DNA from: NORP259 sp041398705
Lineage (GTDB): Bacteria > Planctomycetota > UBA1135 > GCA-002686595
Reading direction: 5' to 3'
DNA length: 64,000 bases
Assembly: GCA_041398705.1 (NCBI GenBank)
Contig: JAWKUI010000002.1
Span: forward strand, 62,001 to 126,000
In this document: one piece after another, positions 7,762-15,458 of the stretch
Layout of the letters: every line of letters begins with the position of its first letter
Numbering within the stretch: position 1 is the stretch's first letter
The notes under the pieces: generated by a model
Told to the model about the DNA's origin: nothing
Seen by the model: the letters and a program-made list of their open reading frames with translations, nothing else
Databases searched by the model: none
Program-made: the position numbers and the translations under genes

Positions 7762-9312
7762 CTAGACGCGCACGAACTTGCCGCCGGTCAGGCGTGCGAG
7801 GGCCTGGAGCACCGGTCCACCCGCCGGACCGATCTGCACGCAGAAGAAACGCAGGCCCAGGGGGAAGTCCGGGGACTCCACCAGCTCGCGCACCCAGGCC
7901 TCACCCTCGGCGGTGGCGCCGTCGCACAACACGACGAAGGTGTCGGCGGTGTGGCCCTTGAGCTTCGCAGGCAGTTTGTTGTTGATCTCGATGCCCTTGA
8001 GGATGCCCTCCCCCAGGGCCGTGCCGCCGCCGGGTTTGCGGCGATCCATGGTCGAACGCAGGTCCTTGAGCGTCTTCTCATCCGCCTGGCTGAGCTCGTA
8101 GACCACGTCCGCGCGATCGCTGAAGACCACCACCTGGAACCAGGTTTCGGGGCCCATGCGTTCGAGGTACTTCAGCAGTTGGTTGACGCACTCTTCGTAG
8201 GCGGAAATGCCCGAGGTGCCATACGGTGCCTGCATCGAACCGGAGACGTCGATCACGAACACCACGTGGTCGGACACGCGACCGATGCCGAAGAACTCCA
8301 CCTGGGAGACGTCGCCGTCCTTGTTCTCCTTGCCCTTCTCCTCCGCCGCCAGGGTGAATCGACCCTCGGCGTACCCCTTGGCGTAGGCCTTCCACGCCAC
8401 CGGATCGTTGCCCATCGCGCGACCGCTGATCGTGCGCAGTTCGCGGGTCAGATCCGCGAGCACGCGCCAGCGCTGGCGCCCCCCCTCGAAAGATTCCATC
8501 ACCGTGGGCAAGGCGTCCACGAGCACCAGCAGGCGCGGCCCGGGCGGCAGGCCCTTGGCCAGCAACAGGGCCTGGCTGGCGATGCGCCAGTCCTCGGAAA
8601 CCAGGGTCTCCGCCAAGTGCTTGCTGAGGTCCTCGTGCAGGGATTCGTGCAAAGGGCCGTGGTCAGCTACGCGATGGCGCAACAGACCGCTCCAATCGAG
8701 CGACGCGTCCTTCTGCACGTGGCGCAAGAAGAGCAACCGGTCCCCCGCTTCGGCGGTGCGGTGGCTCAACGCCTCGCCGCACTGCTTCTGCAATACGTGT
8801 CCCCCCTTCTCCGCGAATCCGAGCAACAGGCCATCCAAGTCGGGCACCGAAGCGGCCAGCAGCAACTCCAACCCCGCCGCCCGCTCCGGCGCTTCCGCCC
8901 GCTCGTCGCGCACATGGCCAAGCATCCAGACCCGCGCCCACGGCGCCTGCCGCGGATGCAACAGGGCTTTCAGCCGTTGTTCGATGTAACGGGCCGTCGT
9001 CAACGCCTCGCCCGCCTGCTCCCCCTTGCGCCCACTGGTGCCCCGGAAGCGCTCCGCGTACTCGCGACGGTCCACCCAGCTCGCCAGCAACGCACCGATG
9101 GCCTCGTGCTGCTTCTTGGACTCCACCCCTTCGGCCAAGTCCAACTCCAGCCGCCCGAGCCGCACCTGCCACGGCTTCGGGATCTGGTCCCGGCTTGGCG
9201 CCGGTTGGCCGTTCTGCACGACCCGTACCGGTTCCGGTCCGTGCCCCGTGGCAAGGGCCGGCAAGGTCAGGGCGATCAGGGCCAACAGGGCCAGGGGGAA
9301 GCGCAATTGCAT
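7762..9312 (-). CDS. secreted von Willebrand factor A domain protein
   Basis: 516 residues with a signal peptide (MQLRFPLALLALIALTLPALATG). The middle (about 60-330) is helical and may contain HEAT-like turns. A VWA domain occupies about 348-516, with an intact MIDAS: D355-V-S-G-S, the threonine in GGGTALG and the aspartate of LCDGATAE. VWA/MIDAS domains bind divalent metals and mediate protein contacts; the location is probably periplasmic. Start ATG 9312 is preferred over the longer frame because it begins the signal peptide. The gene converges with the rhomboid gene, 7 nt apart. Confidence 0.85.
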   Translation of the reverse strand: MQLRFPLALLALIALTLPALATGHGPEPVRVVQNGQPAPSRDQIPKPWQVRLGRLELDLAEGVESKKQHEAIGALLASWVDRREYAERFRGTSGRKGEQAGEALTTARYIEQRLKALLHPRQAPWARVWMLGHVRDERAEAPERAAGLELLLAASVPDLDGLLLGFAEKGGHVLQKQCGEALSHRTAEAGDRLLFLRHVQKDASLDWSGLLRHRVADHGPLHESLHEDLSKHLAETLVSEDWRIASQALLLAKGLPPGPRLLVLVDALPTVMESFEGGRQRWRVLADLTRELRTISGRAMGNDPVAWKAYAKGYAEGRFTLAAEEKGKENKDGDVSQVEFFGIGRVSDHVVFVIDVSGSMQAPYGTSGISAYEECVNQLLKYLERMGPETWFQVVVFSDRADVVYELSQADEKTLKDLRSTMDRRKPGGGTALGEGILKGIEINNKLPAKLKGHTADTFVVLCDGATAEGEAWVRELVESPDFPLGLRFFCVQIGPAGGPVLQALARLTGGKFVRV

Positions 9313-9463
9313 CGCGGAATCATAGGGCCCGGACGTCAACCGGTTACGACCGGGACCCGGATTTCCCGGCCTGGATCGGGCGCTTGGCCTCCGAAGCCAT
9401 CGCACTGCCGGGGCCGGCTCTATTCACCGGCCTTCAGGGCCTCGCGGCAACGCGCCCGCCCTC

Positions 9464-9976
9464 CTACGGGTTAAGCGACGACCACCGCAGGTACGTATAC
9501 CAGTCCCCGGTCAGGGGCCGCATGGATTCGTAGGGAAGACTGCCCTGCTGCCGTTGGGAAGGCGGGACCCAGGCAAATCCGAACTCGTCTTGCATTCCGG
9601 GGTAGGAGGGAAACCCTCCGGTCAGCGACGCGTCCAAACGCACAAACACAAATCCAGCCTCGCGCGTCACCTTGAGCACCCGAAACAAACCGATCCACCT
9701 GGACTCCCCGTCCATTTGCGGATCCTGAGTCACGAGGCTTTCGAATTCCGATCGCACCGAGGCAAATCCAAGTCGCATGGGAATCCCGGAAGTAGCGAGA
9801 GGGAGGGTGGAGACCATCGCGAAGAAGGTGCCCACAATCCAGGGGGTCCACTGGCCCTTGACGTACCAGGTGAATGCCACGCCGATCACTACCGTCGCCG
9901 TCATATTCTCGGTAAACGCAGAGAGGAAGAAGGCAAAGTAGCCCACATACATCTCGATCGCCGGGTGGACATACAT
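9464..9976 (-). pseudogene. 3' portion of membrane-protein gene disrupted by IS3-family insertion
   Basis: Carboxy-terminal 170 codons of an orphan membrane protein. It begins right at the IS end (tat gtc cac ccg after the target duplication) with helices YVGYFAFFLSAFTENMT and WIVGTFFAMVSTLPLATSG, and ends LRWSSLNP. Removing the IS and one copy of the 3-bp target duplication joins it in frame to the fragment at 11409-11534, giving ...MMFSNM-YVHPAIEMYVGYF. I do not recognise the family. The fragment has no start of its own except internal Met codons, so it is probably inactive. Confidence 0.8.
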
Positions 9977-10003
9977 TGACCTTCCCCGGATTTTTCGGAC
10001 ACC
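9977..10003 (+). repeat. IS3 left terminal inverted repeat
   Basis: Begins TGACC and ends TTTTTCGGACACC; matches the right end in inverse orientation with one 1-nt gap and one or two mismatches. It abuts the CAT target duplication at 9974-9976. Confidence 0.9.
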
Positions 10004-10036
10004 ACAGATCGCGTGGAATACGCGAGGATATCCGAA

Positions 10037-10342
10037 ATGCCGAAACGCAACCGAAGGAAGTTCACCCCTGAACAGAAGGCTGACGCCGTGCGCATCGCGC
10101 GGTCGTCCGGCAATGTGGCCAGCGTGGCCAGAGACCTCGACCTCCCCCCGAGTTGTCTGTACGCCTGGATCAAACAGGCCGAGATCGACGAGGGCGGCGG
10201 CGGGGAAGGCGACCTTACGACCACCGAACGCGAGGAACTTCGCAAGCTTCGGCGCCAAGTCAAGGTACTGGAGCAGGAGCGAGAGATCCTAAAAAAGGCC
10301 ACGGCCTTCTTCGCCAAGGAACAAGATCGGCCTATGCGCTGA
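10037..10342 (+). CDS. IS3-family transposase OrfA
   Basis: 101 residues from ATG 10037 (MPKRNRRKFTPEQKADAV). Residues 5-55 form the helix-turn-helix typical of IS3 OrfA (SVARDLDLPPSCLYAWIKQ), which binds the terminal repeats. A leucine-zipper-like coiled coil follows (ELRKLRRQVKVLEQEREILKK, given in full as two heptad runs: LRKLRRQVKVL, EQEREILKK). The A6G motif at 10291-10297 lies in its last third, where -1 slippage would create the OrfAB transposase. Confidence 0.93.
   Translation: MPKRNRRKFTPEQKADAVRIARSSGNVASVARDLDLPPSCLYAWIKQAEIDEGGGGEGDLTTTEREELRKLRRQVKVLEQEREILKKATAFFAKEQDRPMR
10291..10297 (+). other. programmed -1 ribosomal frameshift site (A AAA AAG)
   Basis: Seven bases A-AAA-AAG in the orfA frame (codons cta aaa aag) at the orfA/orfB overlap. 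This is the classic IS3-family slippery heptamer. orfB lies in the -1 frame relative to orfA, as required for an OrfAB fusion. Confidence 0.8.
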
Positions 10343-11184
10343 TCGAGGCGGAGAAGGCAAAGCTCCCGGTGGCGGTGATGTGCCGAGCTCTGGGTGTCTC
10401 GCGAAGCGGGTACTACTCGTTCAAGGCGGACCCCAATGGCAAGCGTGCAGCTCGAGACTCTGTGCTCCTGACCCACATCCGGCGTATCCACAAGGAAAGC
10501 CGGGGAACCTACGGCAGCCCGCGCGTACATGCGCAGCTGCTCAGGGAGGGCATTTCTGCTGGGAAACACAGCGTTGCCAGGGTTATGCGATCCCACGAGA
10601 TCACGTGGAAAGCCCGAAGGGCCTACAAGTCCACGACCCAGTCTCGCCACGACCTGGCGATCCCTGACAACATCCTAAACCGCGAGTTCAGCGTCGAATC
10701 CAAGGATTCGGTGTGGTGTGCAGACATCACTCCGATCCGAACGAAAAGGGGCTGGGTCTACCTCGCAGCCATCATCGATCTAGCCACGCGATTGATCGTC
10801 GGCTGGAAAATGGATAGCTACATGCGGTCGGACCTCGTCGAATCGGCACTCAAGAACGCGCTTGCCTGGCGAGAGCCGGCCCAGGATCTGATCCACCACT
10901 CCGATCGTGGTAGGCAATATGCGAGCTTCTCCTATCAGAGCCTGCTGCTGAAGCACGGCATCCGCTGCAGCATGAGCCGCATTGGTGACTGCTGGGACAA
11001 CGCGGTGATGGAGAGCTTCTTCGGCACCTACAAGCAGGAACTCCAGCACCACGCCAAGTGGGAGAACCTGGCTGAGGCCAGAGCAGCAACGATGGAGTAC
11101 ATAGAGATCTTCTACAACCGCAAACGACTCCACTCTACGCTCGGCTATCGAACTCCCAGGGAAGTGGACGAGGCGGCCAAGTGA
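10297..11184 (+). CDS. IS3-family transposase OrfB (DDE integrase domain)
   Basis: Made as the C-terminal part of OrfAB by -1 frameshifting; coordinates begin at the first codon after the slip. About 295 residues. HTH_21 motif near the start (VMCRALGVSRSGYYSF), then the integrase core with an intact DDE triad: D in VWCADITPI, D in IHHSDRGRQYAS, E in CWDNAVMESFFGTYK. The ending YNRKRLHSTLGYRTPREV is typical of IS3. No frameshift or stop interrupts it, so the element looks potentially active. Confidence 0.93.
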   Translation, partial: GHGLLRQGTRSAYALIEAEKAKLPVAVMCRALGVSRSGYYSFKADPNGKRAARDSVLLTHIRRIHKESRGTYGSPRVHAQLLREGISAGKHSVARVMRSHEITWKARRAYKSTTQSRHDLAIPDNILNREFSVESKDSVWCADITPIRTKRGWVYLAAIIDLATRLIVGWKMDSYMRSDLVESALKNALAWREPAQDLIHHSDRGRQYASFSYQSLLLKHGIRCSMSRIGDCWDNAVMESFFGTYKQELQHHAKWENLAEARAATMEYIEIFYNRKRLHSTLGYRTPREVDEAAK

Positions 11185-11382
11185 GTTTTCAACAGGTTTT
11201 GAGTCTCCTCCCCCTGGACCCCCTCCTCATCGGGGGGCTCTGCCCCCCGGATCGCCGCGCGGCGCCTCAGCCTGCTGAGGGCAGGCTTCGCGCGGCTCCC
11301 CCCGTAAACCAAGAACTGTCAAGCGAGTCGCGCTTGACAGTCCCTGGCTGTGCAATCTCTACTGTCTGAATCCCGTTAGTTC
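11185..11382. other. non-coding right segment of the IS with two hairpins
   Basis: Unusually long untranslated stretch between the orfB stop and the right terminal repeat. It contains GGGGGGC-TCT-GCCCCCC near 11230 and a perfect 11-bp inverted repeat ACTGTCAAGCG/CGCTTGACAGT at 11315-11341. No convincing ORF is seen. Confidence 0.6.
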
Positions 11383-11408
11383 GGTGTCCGAAAAAACCGG
11401 GAGGGTCA
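11383..11408 (-). repeat. IS3 right terminal inverted repeat
   Basis: Reverse complement begins TGACCCTCCCGG and ends TTTTTTCGGACACC, matching the left end. The adjacent CAT at 11409-11411 is the second copy of the target duplication. Confidence 0.9.
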
Positions 11409-11534
11409 CATGTTTGAGAACATCATCACGTGCGGCACGCAGAGCAGCAGGCCAATACAGACGATTCCGAAGCCGATGATCCAATCCTTCCGCCGCATCG
11501 TTCCGTGCCTCTTTCCTTGCCCCGGAAAATCCAT
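11409..11534 (-). pseudogene. 5' portion of membrane-protein gene disrupted by the IS
   Basis: Forty-two codons from ATG 11534 (MDFPGQGKRHGT) or, better, ATG 11498 (MRRKDWIIGFGIVCIGLLLC), which has a GGAAAGAGG-like ribosome site upstream. It encodes a first transmembrane helix, then VPHVMMFSNM where the IS cuts. It continues in frame in the fragment at 9464-9976. The intact protein would have been about 200-212 residues. Confidence 0.75.
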
Positions 11535-11610
11535 ACAGACTTGCACCCAAGGGCAAGCTGCATACTAGCCGATCGCGCGGCAAGCAAACTCCCCCCCTCC
11601 GCTCTCAGGC

Positions 11611-12771
11611 TCAAGTCTGCCCCAACATCGACTTGAGTACCGGAGCCAGGCACTCCGCGACCACCCGATGGCCGGCGGCGTTGGGATGACCATCGCCGCA
11701 ATGCAGTCGAATCCCCATACGGGAGGCTGCCAGCATCGCCAAATCCACGTCCACCCACGGACTTCCGAGCTCCCGCGCGAGTTCTCGCACCACCGGCGAC
11801 AGGGTCCCGCCCCCCCAACTTGCCCGGTCCGCATCGCCCACGGGAAAGCGGGGTTCGTACAGGTACTGATCGTGGCCGAAGGGAGCGGAAGTGAGGACCA
11901 GTGGCCACCCATGTGCCTCGCAGAGGCGTGCGATCTCATGGAGCGCATGATTCGCCGGCTCGCGCGGATCGAGAAAGCCCGCCATGTACTGCTCCAGCAT
12001 GGCCCGCATCGGTCCATCCTGCGCGTGGTACCGGATTGCGTCGGGATCGTGCGGAGGCGTAGGCCCCTGCTTGCCTCCAGTCCAACTCCAGGCCGCCGCG
12101 CTTTCCGCCCGCGCCCAGAGCCGCCACCCATTCTTCGCCGTCGCGAGTCGGTCGCCAAAAGATCGCCGTTTGGCCACTTCCCAGTACCAGGATCCCTCCC
12201 CGTCAGCGACAAAGCGGGGTTTGGGAAGGGAACCCAGGGAGTCCGACCGGCACTCGGCCAGATCGTTCATACACATGCAAAGTACGACGAGATCGGGCTC
12301 GTACGCGGGCACCACGTCGCGCAACACCACGAACTCTTGATCGGTGCCATACCCGGGCACGGCGAAGTTCAGAAACTCTACATCCTTGAAGAACTCGTGC
12401 TCGAGCACCGCGGAGAAGCGCTCGTCATCCTGGACTCCCCAACCCCAGGCGATCGAGTCCCCGAGCACCGCCACCCTCTTGCGGCCCGAGGCGGCGCTTG
12501 CGTTGCGCTCGGGATCGCGGAACCCCTCCGCATTGATGCGCACCATGCACTCGAACTCCGGGCAACGGATCCGCCCCACCGTCGAGGCCCGATTTCGCCA
12601 GCCTAGATCTTCATCAAGCTCCCCGACAATGCCCCAGTTCTCGCCCTGTACCACACCGCGCTCGAAGCCATCCGGTGCGGCCAGGGAGTACCCGATCTCC
12701 AACAAGAAGAACAAGCCGCAGGTGATCGCGGCAAGCGCTGCCGTCTGGAGAATCAGTTTGGGTAGAGGCAT
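11611..12771 (-). CDS. membrane-anchored SGNH/GDSL-type hydrolase
   Basis: 386 residues. An N-terminal anchor (ILQTAALAAITCGLFFLLEIG) is followed by a secreted SGNH-fold domain. Block I is VAVLGDSIAWGWGVQ with the nucleophile Ser, block II around FAVPGYGTDQEF with Gly, block III MCMNDLAECRS with Asn, and block V CGDGHPNAAGH with Asp and His. Such proteins are esterases or acyl-transfer enzymes, often acting on cell-surface polysaccharide; the substrate is unknown. Start ATG 12771 follows a GGAGTGGGC site. It diverges from the lipoprotein gene at 13010. Confidence 0.85.
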   Translation of the reverse strand: MPLPKLILQTAALAAITCGLFFLLEIGYSLAAPDGFERGVVQGENWGIVGELDEDLGWRNRASTVGRIRCPEFECMVRINAEGFRDPERNASAASGRKRVAVLGDSIAWGWGVQDDERFSAVLEHEFFKDVEFLNFAVPGYGTDQEFVVLRDVVPAYEPDLVVLCMCMNDLAECRSDSLGSLPKPRFVADGEGSWYWEVAKRRSFGDRLATAKNGWRLWARAESAAAWSWTGGKQGPTPPHDPDAIRYHAQDGPMRAMLEQYMAGFLDPREPANHALHEIARLCEAHGWPLVLTSAPFGHDQYLYEPRFPVGDADRASWGGGTLSPVVRELARELGSPWVDVDLAMLAASRMGIRLHCGDGHPNAAGHRVVAECLAPVLKSMLGQT

Positions 12772-13009
12772 GCCCACTCCCTCGGGAAACCGGCCCAAAT
12801 GGGCGCTCTTGGTAATGCAATCCGGCCCGGTCGGGCCGCTGGTGCCTACCGTATCCTTCGCCGGCTCGAGGTCGAGGGAGCCCGCACATTCCACCCGGGC
12901 ACAACCCGTGCTCTCCCACGACAGCCCCATTGCGCGGGGCCACCCTTTTGCCCCGTCGACCAGGGCTCAGCCCGCGCATCGACGTGGGTCCGGCGCTAGA
13001 CTGCCCCAC

Positions 13010-13834
13010 ATGGGAAAATCGATTCTTGTGGGCCTGCTTCTACTGCCGTGGTTGCTCGGCTGCGGATCGGGCGAGCCGGGCAAAGCTTGGCAGATCCTGG
13101 TGGTCAGCGCGGGGTCCTTGGGACCGAACAGCCTCGACGGCCTCGATGCGGCCCAGTACCCCAATCTCGACGCTTGGCGCCGTTCATCGACGACCCTTGC
13201 GCACCTGGCGCCGGACGGGGATGCCATCGCCACCCTGGTTTCGATGTGGACCGGGTTGCGGGCAACGGAACACGGCGTGGCGCAGGGGGCACCGATGCCG
13301 GCGGGGCTGAATCCCTTGGCGGCCTACCTGGCGGACCACGGCTACAACACCGGGGCGAGCATGCCAGGCATGGACCAATGGCTGCCGGACGTCGGGTTGA
13401 ATCGGGGATTCGGGGAGTACCAGCTCGCAGGGGATACTCCGGACGCCGTGGCGGGCATGGCGAGCCTTTGGATCGCGTCGCACAAGAAACAACCGTTTTT
13501 CCATTGGGTGCAACTGCCGCTCGCGAGCGGCGCAGCGGACCTGGCCGCCCTCGATGCCGCCCTCGGAGAGCTGATGCGGCGGCTGGGTGAAGAAGGCCTG
13601 CTCGAGCGCTCGATGGTGGTGCTGACCGCCCTGCAGCCGGCAGGGGAATCCGGCGAACTCGGGCTGTGGATCAAGTATCCCGGCAAGCTCCAGGCGGCGC
13701 GCGACGAGCGCGACCTCGAAGCCTGTCACATGCCCCAACTGATCCTCTCCCAGGCCGCCCTGCCCGTGGCCGCCGTGCGCCCGACCCAATACCTGAACCA
13801 CCCCCTGCCCGCCCCCACCCCCGCCCATGAGTAA
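13010..13834 (+). CDS. alkaline phosphatase/sulfatase-superfamily-like lipoprotein
   Basis: 274 residues with a lipoprotein signal (ILVGLLLLPWLLGC). The first part (ILVVSAGSLGPNSL, YPNLDAWRR, LVSMWTGLRATEHGV, LAAYLADHGYNTG) follows the sulfatase/phosphopentomutase-like alkaline-phosphatase fold. The usual metal-ligand Asp of the first strand is absent (VVSAGSLG), and the catalytic Ser/Cys position is not evident, so it may be non-catalytic. It overlaps terC by 8 nt (ATGAGTAA). Confidence 0.65.
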   Translation: MGKSILVGLLLLPWLLGCGSGEPGKAWQILVVSAGSLGPNSLDGLDAAQYPNLDAWRRSSTTLAHLAPDGDAIATLVSMWTGLRATEHGVAQGAPMPAGLNPLAAYLADHGYNTGASMPGMDQWLPDVGLNRGFGEYQLAGDTPDAVAGMASLWIASHKKQPFFHWVQLPLASGAADLAALDAALGELMRRLGEEGLLERSMVVLTALQPAGESGELGLWIKYPGKLQAARDERDLEACHMPQLILSQAALPVAAVRPTQYLNHPLPAPTPAHE

Positions 13835-14600
13835 CCTGATGGACCTGGGCCTGCTCGTGCTGCTGCAGTGCGTGCTCGGCTTCGACAACCTCCTGTACAT
13901 CTCGCTCGAATCGAAACGCGCGCCGGAAAGCGAACGGGGTCGCGTGCGGCGCCTCGGCATCGGCATCGCGATCTTCCTGCGCATCGGGCTGCTGTTCGTG
14001 CTCATGCACCTGATCGATTCCTTCCAGTCGCCGCTATTCAGCTGGCACAAGGAGGGTCTGAGCACCGGTTCGTTCAATCTGCACGCGCTGATCGTGCTGG
14101 GCGGGGGCATCTTCGTGATCTATACCGCCACGAAGGAGATCTTCCACATGCTCAACCTCGAAGCCCACCAAGAGAGCGAGCGCAAACCCGCCTCCGTGGG
14201 TTTGATCATCGCTTGGATCGTGGTCATGAACCTCGTGTTCTCCTTCGACTCGATCCTGACGGCCATGGCCCTGACCAAGGTGTTCTGGGTGATGGCGTCG
14301 GCGATCGTGATCGGCGGCGTGCTGATGATCTTCCTGGCCGACACCGTCGCGAACTTCCTGCAGCGCAACCGCATGTACGAAGTGCTCGGTCTTTTCATCC
14401 TCTTCATCGTGGGCATCATGCTGCTCAGTGAAGGGGGCCACCTGGCGCACCTGTCCTTCTTCGACAAGCCGATCGAAGCCATGAGCAAAACCACGTTCTA
14501 CTTCGTCATCGCCACGCTGGTGCTGGTGGACGTGGTGCAGTCCCGCTACCAGCGCAAGCTGCTGGCGGAGGCGGCGGCCCAGCACGGGCGCGAGGCCTGA
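13827..14600 (+). CDS. TerC family integral membrane protein
   Basis: 257 residues, about seven transmembrane helices. Hallmarks are LGFDNLLYISLES in the first helix and the second acidic helix VFSFDSILTAMALTK, the paired Asp motifs of TerC proteins, which are implicated in metal (manganese) efflux or tellurium resistance. Complete length for the family. Start ATG 13827 overlaps the previous stop, indicating translational coupling with the lipoprotein gene. Confidence 0.9.
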   Translation: MSNLMDLGLLVLLQCVLGFDNLLYISLESKRAPESERGRVRRLGIGIAIFLRIGLLFVLMHLIDSFQSPLFSWHKEGLSTGSFNLHALIVLGGGIFVIYTATKEIFHMLNLEAHQESERKPASVGLIIAWIVVMNLVFSFDSILTAMALTKVFWVMASAIVIGGVLMIFLADTVANFLQRNRMYEVLGLFILFIVGIMLLSEGGHLAHLSFFDKPIEAMSKTTFYFVIATLVLVDVVQSRYQRKLLAEAAAQHGREA

Positions 14601-14732
14601 GCCCCCTGCTCCCCCCGGGTCCGCCCCCGCGGATTCCCAAGACGCGACCCGGGGTGCCCCGATTGGGTCCCCCGGCCCCCTCCCCGCCCCTCCGCCCCGC
14701 TGCGGGCGGGGCCCATCGGGTATGATCCCCGC

Positions 14733-15374
14733 GTGACGAACACCATCGAAGCTTCCCGCCCCACCCACTGCCCGACCTGTGGCGTCAAGCTGCCCGACAT
14801 CCCGGTGTCCCTGTGCGCGTACTGCGCCTCGCCGGTCATGCTGGCGGAGAAGGTGCACGGCGGTGCCGAAAGCCCGAACGCCAGCCGCATCGCGCGCATT
14901 CCGGAGAACAAGTCCTACCAGGAAGTGCTGACGCACCGGCCGCCGGAGACGCCCGACTATCGCCGCGGCCTGCAAGGCGTGTGGCACGGCCGCAACCTGG
15001 CCATTCTGGGTGTATTGTCCCTCGGCGCCGGGTACCTGACCGGCAGCACCATGCCTTGGACGTGGATCGGCGCCGTGCTGTTGATCCTCGGCGCCACCCT
15101 CTGGTACCGCGGCCTCGGACGTAGCCGCCGGGCCTTGGCCGAGCCGCTCACGAAACGCCACGGCATGATCGTGGACCGGCGCAGCGAAACGAGCATCAAG
15201 GAGTGGTCCGGGCACACCGTCTACTACTTCTCGATTGAGTTCGAGGGCGGCGCGGTCGGCGAGTACCGCTACGAGGGCCGGGGCGCGAACGAAGATCCGT
15301 ACCCGAACGGTCTGACCGGGGTTGCGTTCTTGCGCGGCTCGGACCTGCTCGAGTTCGTGCAGGTGCGCGTCTAG
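14733..15374 (+). CDS. zinc-ribbon protein with two transmembrane helices
   Basis: 213 residues from GTG 14733. The N-terminal zinc ribbon CPTC-x10-CAYC is followed by two membrane helices (LAILGVLSLGAGYLTG and WIGAVLLILGATLWY). A C-terminal domain of about 80 residues (VYYFSIEFEGGAVGEYRY ... LTGVAFLRGSDLLEF) resembles the DUF3592-like beta domain found after membrane helices. Orphan; function unknown. Confidence 0.75.
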   Translation: MTNTIEASRPTHCPTCGVKLPDIPVSLCAYCASPVMLAEKVHGGAESPNASRIARIPENKSYQEVLTHRPPETPDYRRGLQGVWHGRNLAILGVLSLGAGYLTGSTMPWTWIGAVLLILGATLWYRGLGRSRRALAEPLTKRHGMIVDRRSETSIKEWSGHTVYYFSIEFEGGAVGEYRYEGRGANEDPYPNGLTGVAFLRGSDLLEFVQVRV

Positions 15375-15458
15375 GCCGTAGATCCCGGCACAGGGGGTGC
15401 TCCTGAGCCACGCGGCGAATCCCTGTTACCCTGGGAGCCCTGCGCGTATACCAGGGGG

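Larger units (their letters stand above)
9977..11408 (+). mobile_element. IS3-family insertion sequence, intact, with 3-bp target duplication
   Basis: 1432-bp element. Terminal inverted repeats are TGACC...TTTTTCGGACACC at 9977-10003 and, reversed, 11383-11408. The target CAT is duplicated at 9974-9976 and 11409-11411. It carries orfA (helix-turn-helix) and orfB (DDE integrase) in -1 frames with an A6G slippery site. Both ORFs appear undamaged and excision exactly rebuilds the target gene's frame, so the insertion looks recent. About 200 bp of non-coding DNA lies between orfB and the right end. Confidence 0.93.
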
